Origin: Mesocentrotus franciscanus
Taxonomy: Eukaryota; Echinodermata; Echinoidea; Camarodonta; Strongylocentrotidae
Reading direction: 5' to 3'
Assembly (NCBI GenBank): GCA_037976565.1
Contig: CP137674.1
Span: 2,724,762 to 2,788,761, forward strand
Length of the DNA stretch: 64,000 nt
Below are positions 12,027 to 25,595 of the stretch, piece after piece (within the stretch, counting starts at the first letter, position 1; every line of letters starts with the position of its first letter). The position numbers were made by a program, and so were the translations under genes. A model generated the notes under the pieces. The model worked only from the letters and a program-made list of their open reading frames with translations. It did not search any database and was not told the DNA's origin.

Positions 12027-13157
12027 AACACAATCGTGTACATATTTGTCCATTATACAAATTTACTTGATTTTAGACTAGAAAAGACGTATGTGAACTT
12101 GTAAAATATATAGTTGAAATTCAGAGAGAAAGCCCTAACTATATTTGATTGGCCAATTTGATGCAACAATATGTAAATGAAAGTTTGAAGCAATCAGCCT
12201 GCTTTAATATGCATGTTTGTCATGCTTGGTCACTCCTTAAACATGGTACATTAATTATGTTTATTGTATCCAGAATAACACTTCCTCAGACATGTCCAAT
12301 TATTAAATGGTATCTATACAGGAATGGCAGGGATTTGTTTCCTGATAAACAAATAAATCAAGAAAATTTGGTACTTTCGGACGGTTATTCAATTGATCTG
12401 TTTTGTATATTATAATGCAATTTGAAGAGTATGTATTCATGTTGTTAGATCTACCATGCAGGCAGGCATATATCTGTGTGGAGCCAGAAGGGCGTTAACT
12501 CGTATCCTTTACTACACAGTTACCATCCTTCTGGCTCTAAACACATTCATCTTTGATAGATTTTGATGCATATTATGATAATAAAAGACATGTATATAGA
12601 TATCTAGAGTCTCCCCGTCTTGTTAGGAGCTTCTTTTGTACGCATGTTGCTGTACCTCTGACTTCGGTTGATAGATATTAAAGCTTACGAGGAATTCATT
12701 TTGTGAGTAAAAATATTTGAAATGACTCTCTAAACGTTCATTTTATATATTATATCACACATGTAATTGTACTAATAAGAAAGAAAAATAAATTGTAAAC
12801 GTTTGATCATTACTTAAATTTGACATCCTGGGCCGGGGAGGTGGTAGGGTAGATATCTGCTGTTACAATTAAGTAATTACAAAAAGTATATATATTATAT
12901 GGAGCCTTTATATGGCAAAATAGTTTTAATCAGATATAATATAAGTTGTTATTTCATCAGTAAGTTTTAAGATTCCGCTTACGACTCTTGAAATTCAAAA
13001 CTTTGTTAAATGATAATAAGATCAGTCAAAGCAGAAAAAAAATGTTTAGAATTGATCTAAATGGATTGTTCATACGAGACCCGTTCTTGAATCCTTTACA
13101 AATTCCTCAAATTAGCCGTTTGTTTTTGGTGGTGTTGTCGACTTGTCGCTGTTGTTT
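12027..13157. other. Intergenic, nothing recognised
   Basis: No supported gene. An imperfect hairpin lies at about 12483-12538 (AGCCAGAAGG pairing with CCTTCTGGCT). Confidence 0.35.
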
Positions 13158-13396
13158 ATGACGATTATGATGATGGTGATGATGATAATAATGATGATAA
13201 AGATGGTGATGATGATGATGATGATGATAGTGATGAATATGATGAAGATGATGATGCTGATGTTGATGATAAAGATTTTGTTGATGATAATGATGTTGGT
13301 GATGGCGCTGAGGATGATGATGTTGACGATGATGATGATTATGATGATTATGATGTTGAGGACGACGACGTTGATGGTGATGATGATGAGGAGAGA
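13158..13396. repeat. (GAT)n trinucleotide repeat, ~240 bp
   Basis: Imperfect GAT/GATGATAAT trinucleotide array. It gives a Met-rich or Asp-rich open frame that is low complexity and has no other gene evidence. Confidence 0.95.
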
Positions 13397-13881
13397 ACAG
13401 CGATAAAGTTCATGGTGATGTAAGAGATGATAGTTCAGTATATATATATAGTAATGTGCAAGACAGGGATAATCAGGAGTAAACTACCATCAGGGTATAT
13501 TAATCTTGTTAGAGGTAAACTACCATGGTCATATTGACCTTGTTAGAGGTAATTGATAAAGTAAATTATTGAGTGTTTTATATTAAGATACACCTATGGG
13601 AAAAGAGCGAAATGCCCGAAATAACATTCGGAACACCTGTCTTTTCGAGTCGACAAAAAGGTATTGGTTTATTTTAAGGATGTACCCGTCATCACTAGAT
13701 ATTTTTCGGGTCTGGTTAACCTGGTTGTCCTCATATTTGACTCGTTTTCCATTTCAGTTTTATAAACAGCCCTACAAAACATATATAAATGGGAAGGTAA
13801 CATACCAAGGAAGGTATTGGTCACAAAAAATTGACAACATAAATTTCTCAAATTAGCAATTAAAAATAAAATCTCATCTCT

Positions 13882-14186
13882 GGCTCTACTGAATACCTAT
13901 CACTCTAAAAACTGATTTTTGGCACAGATGTTCTCTATTTATATCTCTAGGAGGTTATTGAATCAGAATTTGTTATATTTGACTTCATTTCTGTTCAATG
14001 ACACAATTTCTTTCTATTTTAATTGTTTTGCAGCTAATCATATATTCATGACAGTATTACAAGAAAACTAAAACTATAAATAAAGTAAAATAACGATATT
14101 CCGATTCACTCCCCTCCTAGAGATATATATAAAGAGCATCTGTGCCAAAACAAAACTTTTTAGAGTGATAGGTATTCAGTAGAGCC
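13882..14186. mobile_element. Palindromic MITE
   Basis: The ends GGCTCTACTGAATACC and GGTATTCAGTAGAGCC are perfect inverted repeats. Pairing continues inward through CTATCACTCTAAAAA, TTGGCACAGATG and TATCTCTAGGAGG, about 75 bp per arm. No coding capacity. Confidence 0.85.
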
Positions 14187-14551
14187 TGATGTAAACTGGC
14201 TAATTTGCATAATATATGATATTGAGCAATTTATGAAGAATAAAATCTGAATTAACATGTACTGGTAAAAATGGATTCGTTCAGATTTAGTCTCTTTTTT
14301 TCTTTTCTATTTTTATAGAAGAGGAGTTACCATAGTGTGATGATAATATATATGTATATATATTTTATAATTGTTGAAAGCAGTCATTTAGTGGTTAATG
14401 AAAGATAGCATCTCTCTGCCGTAGATGGCATAGTTCTCATTCTTTTGATGTCATTTGATTGAGTCCGGCCTATAGTCTAGTCAGAGTGTTATGAGTGAGT
14501 GAGGTCAGGTGGGGAGATCCTCATTCTCTCTTACAGCATTTCTCTCTCTCT

Positions 14552-14565
14552 TACAGCGTTCCCCC

Positions 14566-14592
<27 letters not shown>
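14552..14592. repeat. (CT)n microsatellite
   Basis: Uninterrupted CT dinucleotides preceded by CCCCCCTCTC. Confidence 0.9.
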
Positions 14593-14596
<4 letters not shown>

Positions 14597-15184
14597 GACC
14601 TGTTTTGCTCTCATTGAAGGTAACATAGCATACACCAAGACTAATCATCCGTATGGTGGCGTCAAGACGAAAATCGCAAAACAAAACAATATATACATGT
14701 ATTATGGTCATGACATACTACTTGATAAATGCATCTTAATTAACTTTGATTTATCTGTATATTTATTTCTGATAATTGTTATGTTTAAATATACATATTA
14801 TATATATTGGCCATTTACATATATTATATATCAATTGATTAAAATAGTTAATTAATTAATTAATTTGTTTATTTATTTCGATTTAATTACATGTTCACTC
14901 ATACTGATTATCAAGCATTTGATGTATGAAAATAACAACGGATGACAATGATACTGGGCCCTTGCACAAAATGATCCGATCCACCCCCCTCCCCCCCCCA
15001 TCATGACGGGGGCATGGTGCTGTAATATATTAGTTGGCGATGAGCTTTGCATTAAAAACAATTTTTTTTCTATTAATTGCTCAGTATTACAAGGTACTAC
15101 TCGATTGTTTAGAAACCAAGAAAGGAAAATCACAACCTAAAAAAAAAGAAAGACAATGAAAGCGTGTTCGGCAGAGTTCTTAAT
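14593..15184. other. Intergenic, nothing recognised
   Basis: AT-rich with a TTAATTAATTAAT run near 14848 and a short C-rich tract near 14984-15000. Confidence 0.35.
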
Positions 15185-15432
15185 GCCTCAGTCACACCTT
15201 TGCGTATTTGGCTTGCGTATTGCTGCGTATTTATGGCAAGCCGTTTTAACATTTATTCCTATGTCTTGATATCAAGAAATGGTTTTCTGTTGTAAAGCAA
15301 TGGTCAAGAATTCGATTTCTTAATGTCAAGAATTCGATTTCTTGATATCAAGAAATAGGAATAAATTTTAAAACGGCTTGCCATAAATACGCAGCAATAC
15401 GCAAGCCGAATACGCAAAGGTGTGACTCAGGC
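15185..15432. mobile_element. Palindromic MITE, ~248 bp
   Basis: The two arms pair almost completely: GCCTCAGTCACACCTTTGCG at the left with CGCAAAGGTGTGACTCAGGC at the right, then GGCTTGCGTATTGCTGCG and its complement. A small direct repeat (TCAAGAATTCGATTTCTT) sits in the centre. No coding capacity. Confidence 0.9.
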
Positions 15433-16450
15433 ATAAAAGGTGATTATAAATTTGTTACCAACAGAAGAGGATTTTTTAAATTTTAAAGTTGCGTCGTTTG
15501 GTTAGCTATAAAAACAAATTCATTGAATTAATGACAACCATGGTAACGCTGAAGAAGAAGATGAGGGGATGGTATATGGGTACTAAAAGAGAAAGAACTT
15601 TGTAAAATCAATAACTTGCCCTTTATCGTGTTAAGCTAATGCATTTTCCTTGCAAACTTACTAAACAATACATACACCTGCAAAGGAACCTCCTATCGAT
15701 TGACATTTATTTTAGGTTTATTGGTTTATGAAATAGAAAGAGCAGAGTGCATAAAGTAAGTCGGTGTGAACGAGTCGATTAGATGAATAATGTACTTGTA
15801 TTTCTACATGTACAAGAAACAGGAGCCTCGCTGTGTTTATAATGGGGTAATGAATCGAAAACGTAGAGAAATGTTAAGAAACCAAAAAAATCAAACACTT
15901 ATTGGCATAGCCATGGAGATACTTTGTTGCAACAATAATTTATCAACCCGGTTTTGAGTCCGTTCCATGGACGTGGCAGCCAGGAGTAACGGGGTATACT
16001 AGCTCACTGGGGGTACTGTCAGTGACTTTAGCAGTGAAAAGGCACCCCCATAAAATGATGATCTTCCAGACACACTATACCCTAAGCACGTCTAAATCTT
16101 TTCCAAACTCTTCTGGAAACTGGAACTGGAAATGTCAGCTTGAGTTCAGGTTTAGAGCAGAACGTCATTTCCTCTTTCCCCCAACTCTATCCTCATGTTA
16201 TTACATGATTAAGGGAGAATAATTGAATCAAATCACAATCGTCAGGAAGAAAACCACGCTGTCTGTAAAATCTGTCGCCTGTATGCACTTTACAACCACC
16301 TTCAATGCGAAAGGGCGCGGTTAGATCAATCAAGCGAGAGAAAGATTACGCCACTATTTCTGCGTTGTACAAAGTACATGGACGTACAACTTTGAGTAAA
16401 GTAGAGTGCTGGACAATCTGGTTTGCTGCCTTGAGTTTGAGAAAAGGAGG
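15433..16450. other. Intergenic upstream of a putative promoter
   Basis: No supported exon or repeat. It precedes the TATA-like motif at 16452. Confidence 0.3.
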
Positions 16451-16451
16451 C

Positions 16452-16459
16452 TATATATA
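16452..16459 (+). promoter_or_regulatory. TATA-box candidate
   Basis: TATATATA inside GGAGGCTATATATAGTC. A start site about 30 bp downstream would give a short 5' leader before the ATG at 16509. Support rests on the motif and its spacing to a possible first exon. Confidence 0.35.
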
Positions 16460-16508
16460 GTCTAGGTTGCCTTCAAAACATTCTTAAAGAGAGCGAGTAA
16501 GCGTAGAA

Positions 16509-16562
16509 ATGTACGACACATCGAAGCGCCCACAGTCATTACCGAGCAAGAAGGCTAAGAAG
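16509..16562 (+). CDS. Possible first coding exon (18 codons)
   Basis: ATG at 16509 lies about 50 bp after a TATA box. It opens a basic peptide beginning MYDTSKRPQSLPSKKAKK, followed by a possible donor (AAG then GTAGCT at 16563). If that donor is not used the frame closes after 32 codons at 16605. A second, stronger donor (GTGAGT at 16731) could end a non-coding first exon instead. No downstream exon was linked to it, so both the gene and its identity are unknown. Confidence 0.25.
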
Positions 16563-17035
16563 GTAGCTACTTATCTGGATCGCAAAGACTTGTGTTTTTA
16601 TGTTTGACGTAATACGATTATCGGCCTAATGATCTCTACAGTGACCGTGATCATTCCATGACAAAATGTGATTCATCTTTAGCCGTTCACATGTAGACAG
16701 GATCGACCTCCATGTCTCTCAAACCAATAGGTGAGTGAAATATCCATCACTTTATTACCATGATTTTAATTATTGCTGTTCATGCTACTCTTGTATACTA
16801 TTGATATTTGATGGTTTGTATAAGCGCATCGACGCATCACACGACTGAAGTGTCTTCTTTAAATATGAATAATCAATCAAGTTTGTTTTAAAGAAGCAAG
16901 TGTTTCTTTTTAAAGAACAACGCCAGTTAGTTTTATATAACTGCAAAGTTACGATGGATAATTTGAAATATACGTTATTTTCATATAGAATGTAGACGTT
17001 CGGAAACCTTTAATTTAATTTTTTTTACAAAATAA

Positions 17036-17339
17036 GCCATTTTCGAAATGTAACCAAATTGAATGCATACGTCTTTGAGAAGTTCCCCGATACGAATAAT
17101 TCCATTCACCTGTCACGAATAATTGTATTTCAATAGTCAGAATATAAATTGTATATATTACGTGTTGTTAGGTAGGGCAAGCCATAATTTTCGTCCTACC
17201 TAGCAACAACTAATGTATACAATTCGCATTCTGACTATTGAGATACTCTTTTCTGTAACAGTTGAATGAAATGATCTGTATTGAGGCACTTCACAAAGCC
17301 GTATGCATTCAATTTGATTACATTACGAAAATGGCATAT
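17036..17339. mobile_element. MITE family 2, copy 2 (palindromic)
   Basis: The ends GCCATTTTCGAAATGTAACC and ATTACGAAAATGGC pair as inverted repeats, and pairing extends through GAATGCATACG, TATTGAGATAC/AATAGTCAGAAT and GTTAGGTAGG near the centre. It is the same family as 7863-8163. Confidence 0.8.
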
Positions 17340-20300
17340 CAAAAGTAACTCAAGTTATATGAATACACCTGAAGCTTTGATGTGTGATTGCTCGTTATCA
17401 CGGTTGCACTCATCCAATTAACATTACCTTCGAAGCTTTCGTAACTATCAATAGAAACATTTCTGTAGTATTATGAGGGAATTTCCTTTAATAGGTAACC
17501 AAGTCACGGAAACGGATGAAGAGAGACCCATTGTCCTTCGTGTTATTTTCGTCACTGTATCAACTACGTAAAACGATTGATAAACATTTCATTTTCGTTT
17601 TCCCATCGCCGTGGGGGGTTGCATGTCATCTTTAAAAGAACAGGATATGATTTACTACAAAGACCTGAATATTACCTGCATGGCATATTCATATCTAAGA
17701 CTTATCAATTCACTGATGCATGATGAACAAGGATTATATTGCTTCTACATGGTGACACAAATGTATGTACTTTGTAATCTCAAGCGCAATTTGGCAAATT
17801 TTTCTCTCTGACTGTTTCTTAAAATACCACACAACAAAACAAAACAATTATAAATAAATGACAAAACAACATCAAAAACAACAAAAACCAAACGAAAAAA
17901 AGTATTAAAAAAGACTCCCCAAAATCAAATTCAACCATAGCGATCGAACCAGTAATAAATAATAAATAAAATTCAGTAAAAATATAAAATAGATAAATGA
18001 AAACAGACAATTAAGCCTAATTAGACTTATAAGAAATCCTATTTTCGGGTGTCTCCTGTCTCTGTAATATATTTTACATTGATCACTGGGATAATACAAA
18101 ATGTTTGGATGATTATACAAACAGGTCGCTTCTTGCAATAATTAGATTCATATCACAATAATGGTTGCTGTATGTATAACACATACAGTTCTGGTTTATC
18201 ATCATCACATGAGAATCGATTGATGCCCGCTTCTCGTGATGTTTTTTAAATTTATGATGGGAATAAATATAATTGACTTAATTTTAAGAGATTTAAAAGT
18301 ATTTATTCTCTAGATTTTGTCATACAAGCCTTGTCAAAAATAATTGGTAATCTAAGATTTGTGATGTAAATCGTGACATCTATGAATTGTATCTTCTAGA
18401 TTGACTATAGCTTGTAAGATAAATGTTAGTTTTAGATAAATAATATGTAGTGTTAAGAATCCAAGCTAGGTTGTCACAGATGATGCGAACATACAGCCGT
18501 AATCCTTTTCGGAGATGTGTTATAACTGACAAATAACACCACATCCAATAATTTATATTATAATTTGAGTAAGGAAATCCTTTGAAATTTAAAAACTTTT
18601 AGAGTTTTGCATGCCTCGGATTGAAAAAAATTGCACGTGTCATTCGTTTGGACTGCAGATCACTGTAAAGCTTGGGATTTTTTTCAATAAGTTGTTTGAA
18701 ATCTCGAAATGAAATATAAAAACTCAAAATAGTTCCTGAAAGAGGATGGCAACGGATATCGGTACTTGCACTGTTGAGCAAATGTACACTTTTCAAATTG
18801 AGAATAATAAAATAAGCGATAACTTCAGCATGTATAAAAGAATGGTTCCGCGAGAGAAAATGTCTGTACTGGTCTATGTGATTTCTTCTCGCAACGTTTT
18901 CACTGATAACTGAAATAAGCAACAATTTCATAGTACTGTTGCGTTCGCTGGTGCCTTCATCTACGTGGAAAGCGAATACGAAAGCTGTGATTGTTTACGC
19001 GCGCTCAATCTATGTATTTGGTTAATCTACTTTTTCGTTTGCGTTGATCTGATCATGTGAAAATTATACAGTTGTGAAAATTCCCAGTTGTGAACATTAG
19101 TGAAATTACAAATATATTTTGATTTTCTGGGACAGGATAAGATTTTGTTACATCTGTAGTGACCATATACGACCCTTGATATTTGTGTCGATCATCTATA
19201 TTAAATCGTTGATATTAATTATATAATCTATATTGTTTGATTTGTTTGAGTGTGGTTTGTTCCTCATGAGATCGTCAAGTTAAAAAGTACGACCCTCGCC
19301 CTGGGAGTTCTACACATCAGTTGATCAGTGTCCTCTTAACTTTTTATTAAGCAGTCTCGTACTGTATTGCAGATTTGGTAGTTCTATATTTCTTAGGTGC
19401 TGAATGTACGTGAAAAATGAAGTAACATGATTAATAATGAGAAACATGTCAACAAATAGGACAAAAGTTAAAAATGAAAAGCACATAATACAATTTAAGT
19501 TTCTCTATTTGTCTTCCTTTTTAATTTAATCACGGTGTCAAGATAACATGAACAAATAGTCGTTTACCAATTAATATCTATCAACAAATTCATAATTTTC
19601 CAAAGTTATGCCATAATTATTATTGAGACATATTTTTGACAGCTCAAAATGATAAATTAAAAAAATAGTGACTACACGACACATATCTTGACACGATGTA
19701 ATATCTAATAGTATAAGAACATTTCCATTTGAGTAATAGTGGATGCTGGAATCATTAACTGAAATGTAAGATTCTATGAATGCTGTATCTATACGATACG
19801 GCCGGACTAAAATTAAGAAACCAAATTACATTCCAAAAAGTAGCCCCCGTCATGAAAAGAACCCCCATGAGAAACCTCAAGGGGGCTTTTTTGTAAATTA
19901 AAAAAGAGCCCCCTTGGAAGAAAAAAATTGATGGTTGATTGTCACAAAAAGTAACTACACTCCTAAACAATTGCTCATAATTTTATAACGTAGAATCGTT
20001 TCAAGATTTCGTCTTGCAAAAATATTTCTATGGTAGTTAGGAAAACAATGTGTAACAATAAGAGGTTATCATTGATCCATGGTTGAATAAGCATACATTA
20101 ATGAATTTTTATTTTCATATTTAAAAATTCGCAAAAGTAATATTATCATTGCAGTTTACTGAGTATTAAACAATTTCAAAATGCACTGTTTTACAATTGC
20201 AAATAATGCATTTATAACCACATGTGCCATTTACAAATAAATATGGATGGAATATCAAAAAGCATTGTTTCATATAATCAATGCATTCAGTCATGTGCTG

Positions 20301-20762
20301 TGTCACAACAATGTACAGGCACGCACAGTGTCCAGTGACTTTTCAATTGGGCCATTTTGTCTTTAATCTGTGCTCATTCTGCCATACAGTGATGGATATC
20401 TCTGATTTTCACACAAAATGTACCTAACGACTCTACCAATATGAGCAATTCTTCAGGGGGTAGTTAGTAGTTACTTCTTGTGTTCTGTTTACATGTACAT
20501 GTATGTGTAAATGTAGTGTTACCACCTGCAAACAGATTGGCTCATTTTTCTTTTAGGCAAAATTCAATTAAAAAAAACCATGAAAATACAAAACAAATAT
20601 CTGATATATTTTGTTCACTATTTATGTTTATTTTACTCCTTTTGTTGGGGGTGGGGGGGAATGCGCTTCTTTTACTTGCATCAAATCAAATTTTACGGCA
20701 TCAAATCAACTAAAAATAAGAATGGATTTATTATTGTACATGTATTAGGTGCACACGATCTG
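17340..20762. other. Intergenic, no gene supported
   Basis: AT-rich sequence. A 110-codon minus-strand open frame (18599-18931) has no recognisable domain, signal peptide or splice context. A hairpin-forming stretch (AAGGGGGCTTTTTTG with AAAAGAGCCCCCTT) lies at 19878-19916. Confidence 0.35.
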
Positions 20763-21062
20763 GAAGCGTCATAGTGTAGTGGTTCTGACTCACGTCTTTC
20801 AATCATTAGGTCGTGAGTTCGAATCCCACTCCAGGACGTTGATTTCCTTCAGCAAGAAATTCATCCACATTGTGATGCACTCCACCCAGGTGAAGTAAAT
20901 GGGGATCTAGCTGGTAGGAATTTATTCCTTGAAACGCAGAGCGCCGCGTGACAGCTGCTCTGCTAAAGCCATGCAGAGTAGTTATGCTGGATTATTGCAG
21001 AGCGCTTAGAGACTTCCAACAAAGTAAGTGTTCGGCGCTATATAAGCACATAATCATTATTA
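20763..21062 (+). mobile_element. tRNA-derived SINE, plus strand, near complete
   Basis: A-box-like TCATAGTGTAGTGGTTC is followed by a B box AGTTCGAATCCC (20816-20827), then the CTCCACCCAGGTG body segment shared with the other SINEs. The 3' part ends GGCGCTATATAAGC and an (ATT)n tail at 21050-21066. This is the most complete SINE in the window. Confidence 0.85.
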
Positions 21063-22049
21063 TTATAATTCTGTATGGGAAAGCATTCACCAACTTCTTT
21101 TGTTTTTGTTTTACCAATCCACCATTCAACATGTCAACTCTCAAGTACGTCCTTTCAACCCCTTATATCGCTCACAAAATGCGCGCGAAAGGCCGCCGAA
21201 CCTTTCCCTCCCCTCTCTCTCTCTCTCTCTCTCCCCTTGTCATGTTTAACTCCACTTCTCTCAATCTCCTCCTTCCATCCTCATCTACCTCTCTTTCATA
21301 TCCGTTGACATTTCATCAATAGTACACCACCATATCCTTGATCGCACTTCGGTCATTATATTATATTGGAAATCATTTTCATATTAGTCAGTGACATTGG
21401 GGAGTGTTTATACACTACAGGTCTGTATTATTAGATATCCTGTTGTGAGTTCTGTTAACATGATATTTCACACATGAATTCATTCTGCTGAGCAATGTTA
21501 GTTTGATTTGGCTTATGTTGCACAAAATAATACATCCATTATGCATTTCATTTTCTATCATCGATTTCTCTGAAGATATTCAAGTGAATTCAAATTATTA
21601 TATTTCTCATGCAAAACATAATACAATGAAATTGCAATGTTATTTGCAATTTGATATAAGTATATATCAACAAAAGAATATACATTGAAGCAAGACAAAT
21701 ATAATAGTAATGGTACGAGAAAAGAGGAACTAAATGGAAGCAGAGCTCGTTGAAGTATTAGTTCCTCGGAGGATGTTTTACAATACGTCTTGAAAACAAA
21801 GTATACATAGAAAAAGAAAAAGTTACAAAATATGTAACAATAAAGAAATTATGAATTTGAGGAAGGAGATAAATCGGGAAAATATAGAAGAAAGCAAAAA
21901 AGAAAGAAAGATAGAAAAGGAAAAGGAATGTTTGCAAAAGCTCTAGAAAGAAGAGGTTAGATCAGCAGAAAGAGGGAGAAAGAGATTGTGTCGAGAGTCA
22001 AACAAACCGAGATTCATGCATACCGACGTGTCAATAATGTCAACAATGT
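21063..22049. other. Intergenic, nothing recognised
   Basis: Includes a short CT tract at 21208-21232. No supported exon. Confidence 0.35.
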
Positions 22050-24350
22050 AGAATTTAATTTTCAGGTTTTTTTTTAAATATGTATAGACTGGTACTTTGT
22101 TTAAGAGATGGCTCTATGTTACTCCAAAACACTGGACCGGTGTAAATAATTGTGTTTTGTGCGAAAGCTTTTCTCATTCGAGGAGGGTGAAATTGGTTCG
22201 ACTGTCCAGTGGGATATGAATGTATCTCGTTATTTTTGGAAAAATGTATGAAATCGGAAGAGGTAACTCATTTTAAATAAGTTGGAAATTACCGAGGTAC
22301 CAAGAATACAAATCATAAATTTTAAGAATGTTGTCTTGTAAAAATAAGTGGTTAGTGTGGGAACGAAGGTAGACATTATGGATTAGTCTCAATGCACGCT
22401 TCTGCAAAGTTAATATTCGATCAATTAAAGTCTTACAAGAATTTCCCTCTGCTAAAATCCCATAATTTAGGTAAGGCAAAATAAAGCTTGTGTTCAGTGA
22501 TAATGAAACCTGTAAAGGAAATGAAGTTTTAACATGATTTATGACACCAATGTTTCTTTATAACAATTTACATAAATAATTAATATGCACTTTCCATGTC
22601 AATTTGCGATCAACATAAATTCCAAGTCATTTAGTACTCTGAACACATTCTAGTTCGATACCATTTATTTGAATTGGAAGATGATCGATAGTGTTGAAAA
22701 ATATCATATAATTTTTTTTTAATGTTCAATGATAGTTTGTTGCTTGTATCCAACTTGGAACCAAAACTAATTCCGAATTAATTGTATCTAGGAAAGTTTG
22801 TGGGTCATGGCATGAGAGAAAAATATTAGAGTCATCAGCAAATAATATGAAAGATAAAAAATTAGATCGTTTGAAATCATGTATATATAGTATGAAAAGA
22901 AGAGGGCCAAGAAAAGAGCCTTGAGGCACCCCACAGGTAATATTTTTAATTGATTACTGAAAGTTATTTAAAGAGGTATATTGTGTTCTGTCTGAAAGGT
23001 AGCTTCTAAACCACTCAAGGGCCTTCCCTCTGACACCTTAGTGAGAAATTTTATAAAGAAAATCATGGTCAATTGTGTCGAAAGCCTTTGAGAAGTCTAG
23101 AAATAAACCTATTGTGTGAGTTATCAATTGCACTAACAATTTTATTAATGAGTGTTAACAAATAATGGCATGTTTCTGTCTCAATCCAAATTGAACATCA
23201 CTAAGTAAATTGTTTTGTGTAAGGAAATTCATAGTTCGTGTTTACACAAGTTTTACTAATATTTTGGGAAAAGAGGTAAGTAAATAAATTGGCCTATAAT
23301 TTCCCTGTACACGTGAGTCACCTGTTTTAAATTCAGGTATTAAGTTGGCTCTTTTCATATAAAAGAGAGGTTGAATATATGGGTTAGTGGGAACAATTTT
23401 CGGAAATAATATGATTAAAGGTAATACAAAGTTTTGGGAAATTTTGAAAATTGGCTGGATAGTGATTCTTAACAATTTTGATATATTAGGATACCCCTGT
23501 AAATGTATTATAAGCACTAGAAAATTTAGCCCCTAAAACACTTCTGCTTTCGAGAAAAATTGAATATCAAAATTTACCGGTGCTCCCGGTAAATTTTGAT
23601 AAATTTCAAATAGCGCCGGCCATACAATGGTAGCTGCGACCATTAAAATCTCAGAATATGCAGTTGTGATATATAATTTCCAAACGGGAATAGCCAATCG
23701 GTCCATTTTAGTCAAGAAACATTGTTTTATAGCTAAATTAATATCTTGATCTTGAGAGGGAGCTAAACAACATAAAGAGTTTATTATTTACAATTTCATC
23801 ACTTTAGACTCGATTTTTACCGCGACAACGAACTCTGAATATTATAGGATCGCATATGCTTCCAATATGTTCATTTGAACCAAATTCAAGACCCCATAGC
23901 AAAACTTTGTATTACCTTTTAAGAAGTATATTTGAAATGCCATCATACCCAGCGCTCTTTTACTCTTTAAATTGTTAATACTATCAATAACCTCTACCTC
24001 TAGTACCGGGACAAGAATAAAGTTTCAGGAATTCGACGATCAAGACATGAATGAAATGAATGATTTGAAGTGGGGATGGCATGTGCAAGATTTTGACCTA
24101 TATTAACAAAGTAACCATTGAGACTCTCAGCAATAGAAGCAGGGTCTTGAAAGCATGTGTTACCGACTAAAATCTCTTGAATATCCTGGTTATGACTGTT
24201 TCTATTAAGTGCATGGTCAATTAGATTTCAAGTGTTTTTAATGTCATTTCTATGAACTTCTATGAAAGTTCTATGAAAATTGTTTAAAGAAGTAATCTTA
24301 TTTTGCACAACGTAAAATACTAACTAGAGTATTTTATAAGTCTTATATTT
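22050..24350 (-). pseudogene. CR1/L2-like LINE, reverse transcriptase part, degenerate
   Basis: Reading 5' to 3' on the minus strand, pieces of a non-LTR retrotransposon ORF2 appear in order but in shifting frames. First comes a GYFVNIGQNLAHAIP-like segment near 24120-24070. Then an SINNLKSKRALG-like segment leads to IPEFKTGD and NYRPIYLLTSFPKIL (about 23350-23245). Next are PQGSFLGPLLFILYIHDF and the catalytic FADD box (22927-22820). After these come the LQKRALRLIHNVYLRSH segment (about 22400-22350) and a final FAQNTIIYTGPVFW segment near 22170-22120. Several frameshifts and stops make it a dead copy. The motif order assigns it to the CR1/L2/Jockey group. No poly(A) tail or target duplication was defined. 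Confidence 0.85.
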
Positions 24351-25058
24351 GTTTTCGTTTGACTCTGTTGGCTTGGACTTGAATTGGTAAAATAATTTCT
24401 ATAATTTGAGTTCCTATTTTTATTTGAACAAGAATGCATCTTCATAAACCGAGGAAGAGAAGCTAGGGGGAGGGAGGAAATCGTGTCTTCTTTGAAGCGT
24501 ATAGAGAGAGGAAATGAGAGCAAAGAAAAGCTCTGACATCTTTTCTCCAGGGATTAATTTTTCTTTCCAGCTCGGATACCCGCTTGCTCTCAAATTCAAT
24601 TGATTCGGCGAGGTTACTCTCAACGCGTGTGTTAATCGACAGCCTTCTTTATCATGCCTTCAAAGCGCTCCGTAGCTGTCTTGAAGTATTGTTGCATGCT
24701 AACAATGCTCACATTACTTGTATCCAAATTTAGATAAACCAATAATTTGTTTTTAACCGGTAGGAGATTAATATAATAGCATGGCTGATTGCCGTCTTGG
24801 CAACCAATCAATCACAATTTTTGGCTTGCTTAACATTGTCTGGGTCCAGCATTCCGTGGTGACGAAGAGTTGTGACGCCATTCTTTGTCGCTCTGTTATT
24901 TTGCATACTCCAATGACCTGTGATTTGTCTTCATTCTATACACGGTTTCACTACCTCTCACACAGATCAACCTGGTTTCGCACTCACCCTAATCATTGCA
25001 TACTTTTAGACCATTATATTTCTTACCTCGAGTCGTTTTGAAAAGGTTTATTCCTTCC

Positions 25059-25595
25059 AAAAAGTCTCCATTCATGGACTATCGTAGAAACCAGGTAAGT
25101 TCTTGTGACAGGTTGTCCTTCATTTTGCAATAACCTCACTTGTTTAAGTCTTGCCTTAACTTTATAACCTTGATTATACGGCTGATTCGTTTGATATTAG
25201 TATACTTGTTCTATTTATTTTATAATATATGATTATTTGAGTAATATTCTGTCCACCTTATAATCGAGATTTTCCTTCAACAATAATTTATTTTATAATG
25301 GTAATTCCTTTTATGACACGATTAAAAAAGTCTCCATTCATTTACTATTGCTGAAACCAGGTCAGTTCTTGCGATCGGTCGTCCTTCAATTTGAAATTAT
25401 TAACTTATTTTAATTTTTGCTTTGATTTCATACCCTTTATTATACGACTAATTCGTTTGATCTTATGTTACTAGTGCTTCTATTTATCTTACTATTATAA
25501 TTATTTACAATTTGATATTGTATTTTCTTGCGTAATATTCTGTCTTTTAGCTGAGATTTTCCTTCAACAATAATATATTTTCCAATGGTTGCCTT
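25059..25595 (+). repeat. Two tandem ~266-bp repeats, probable LINE 5' UTR monomers
   Basis: AAAAAGTCTCCATTCAT at 25059 recurs at about 25325, and the two units align over their full length (shared words: GAAACCAGGT, TCGTTTGAT, TTTTCCTTCAACAATAAT). They stand directly before the LINE reading frame at 25877, the place where many LINEs carry tandem promoter monomers. The promoter role is inferred from position only. Confidence 0.65.

Noticed and set aside
13143..13406. 87-codon Met/Asp-rich open frame
   Set aside because: It is entirely a GAT trinucleotide repeat.
18599..18931. 110-codon minus-strand frame
   Set aside because: No recognisable domain, signal peptide or splice context; could arise by chance in this length of DNA.
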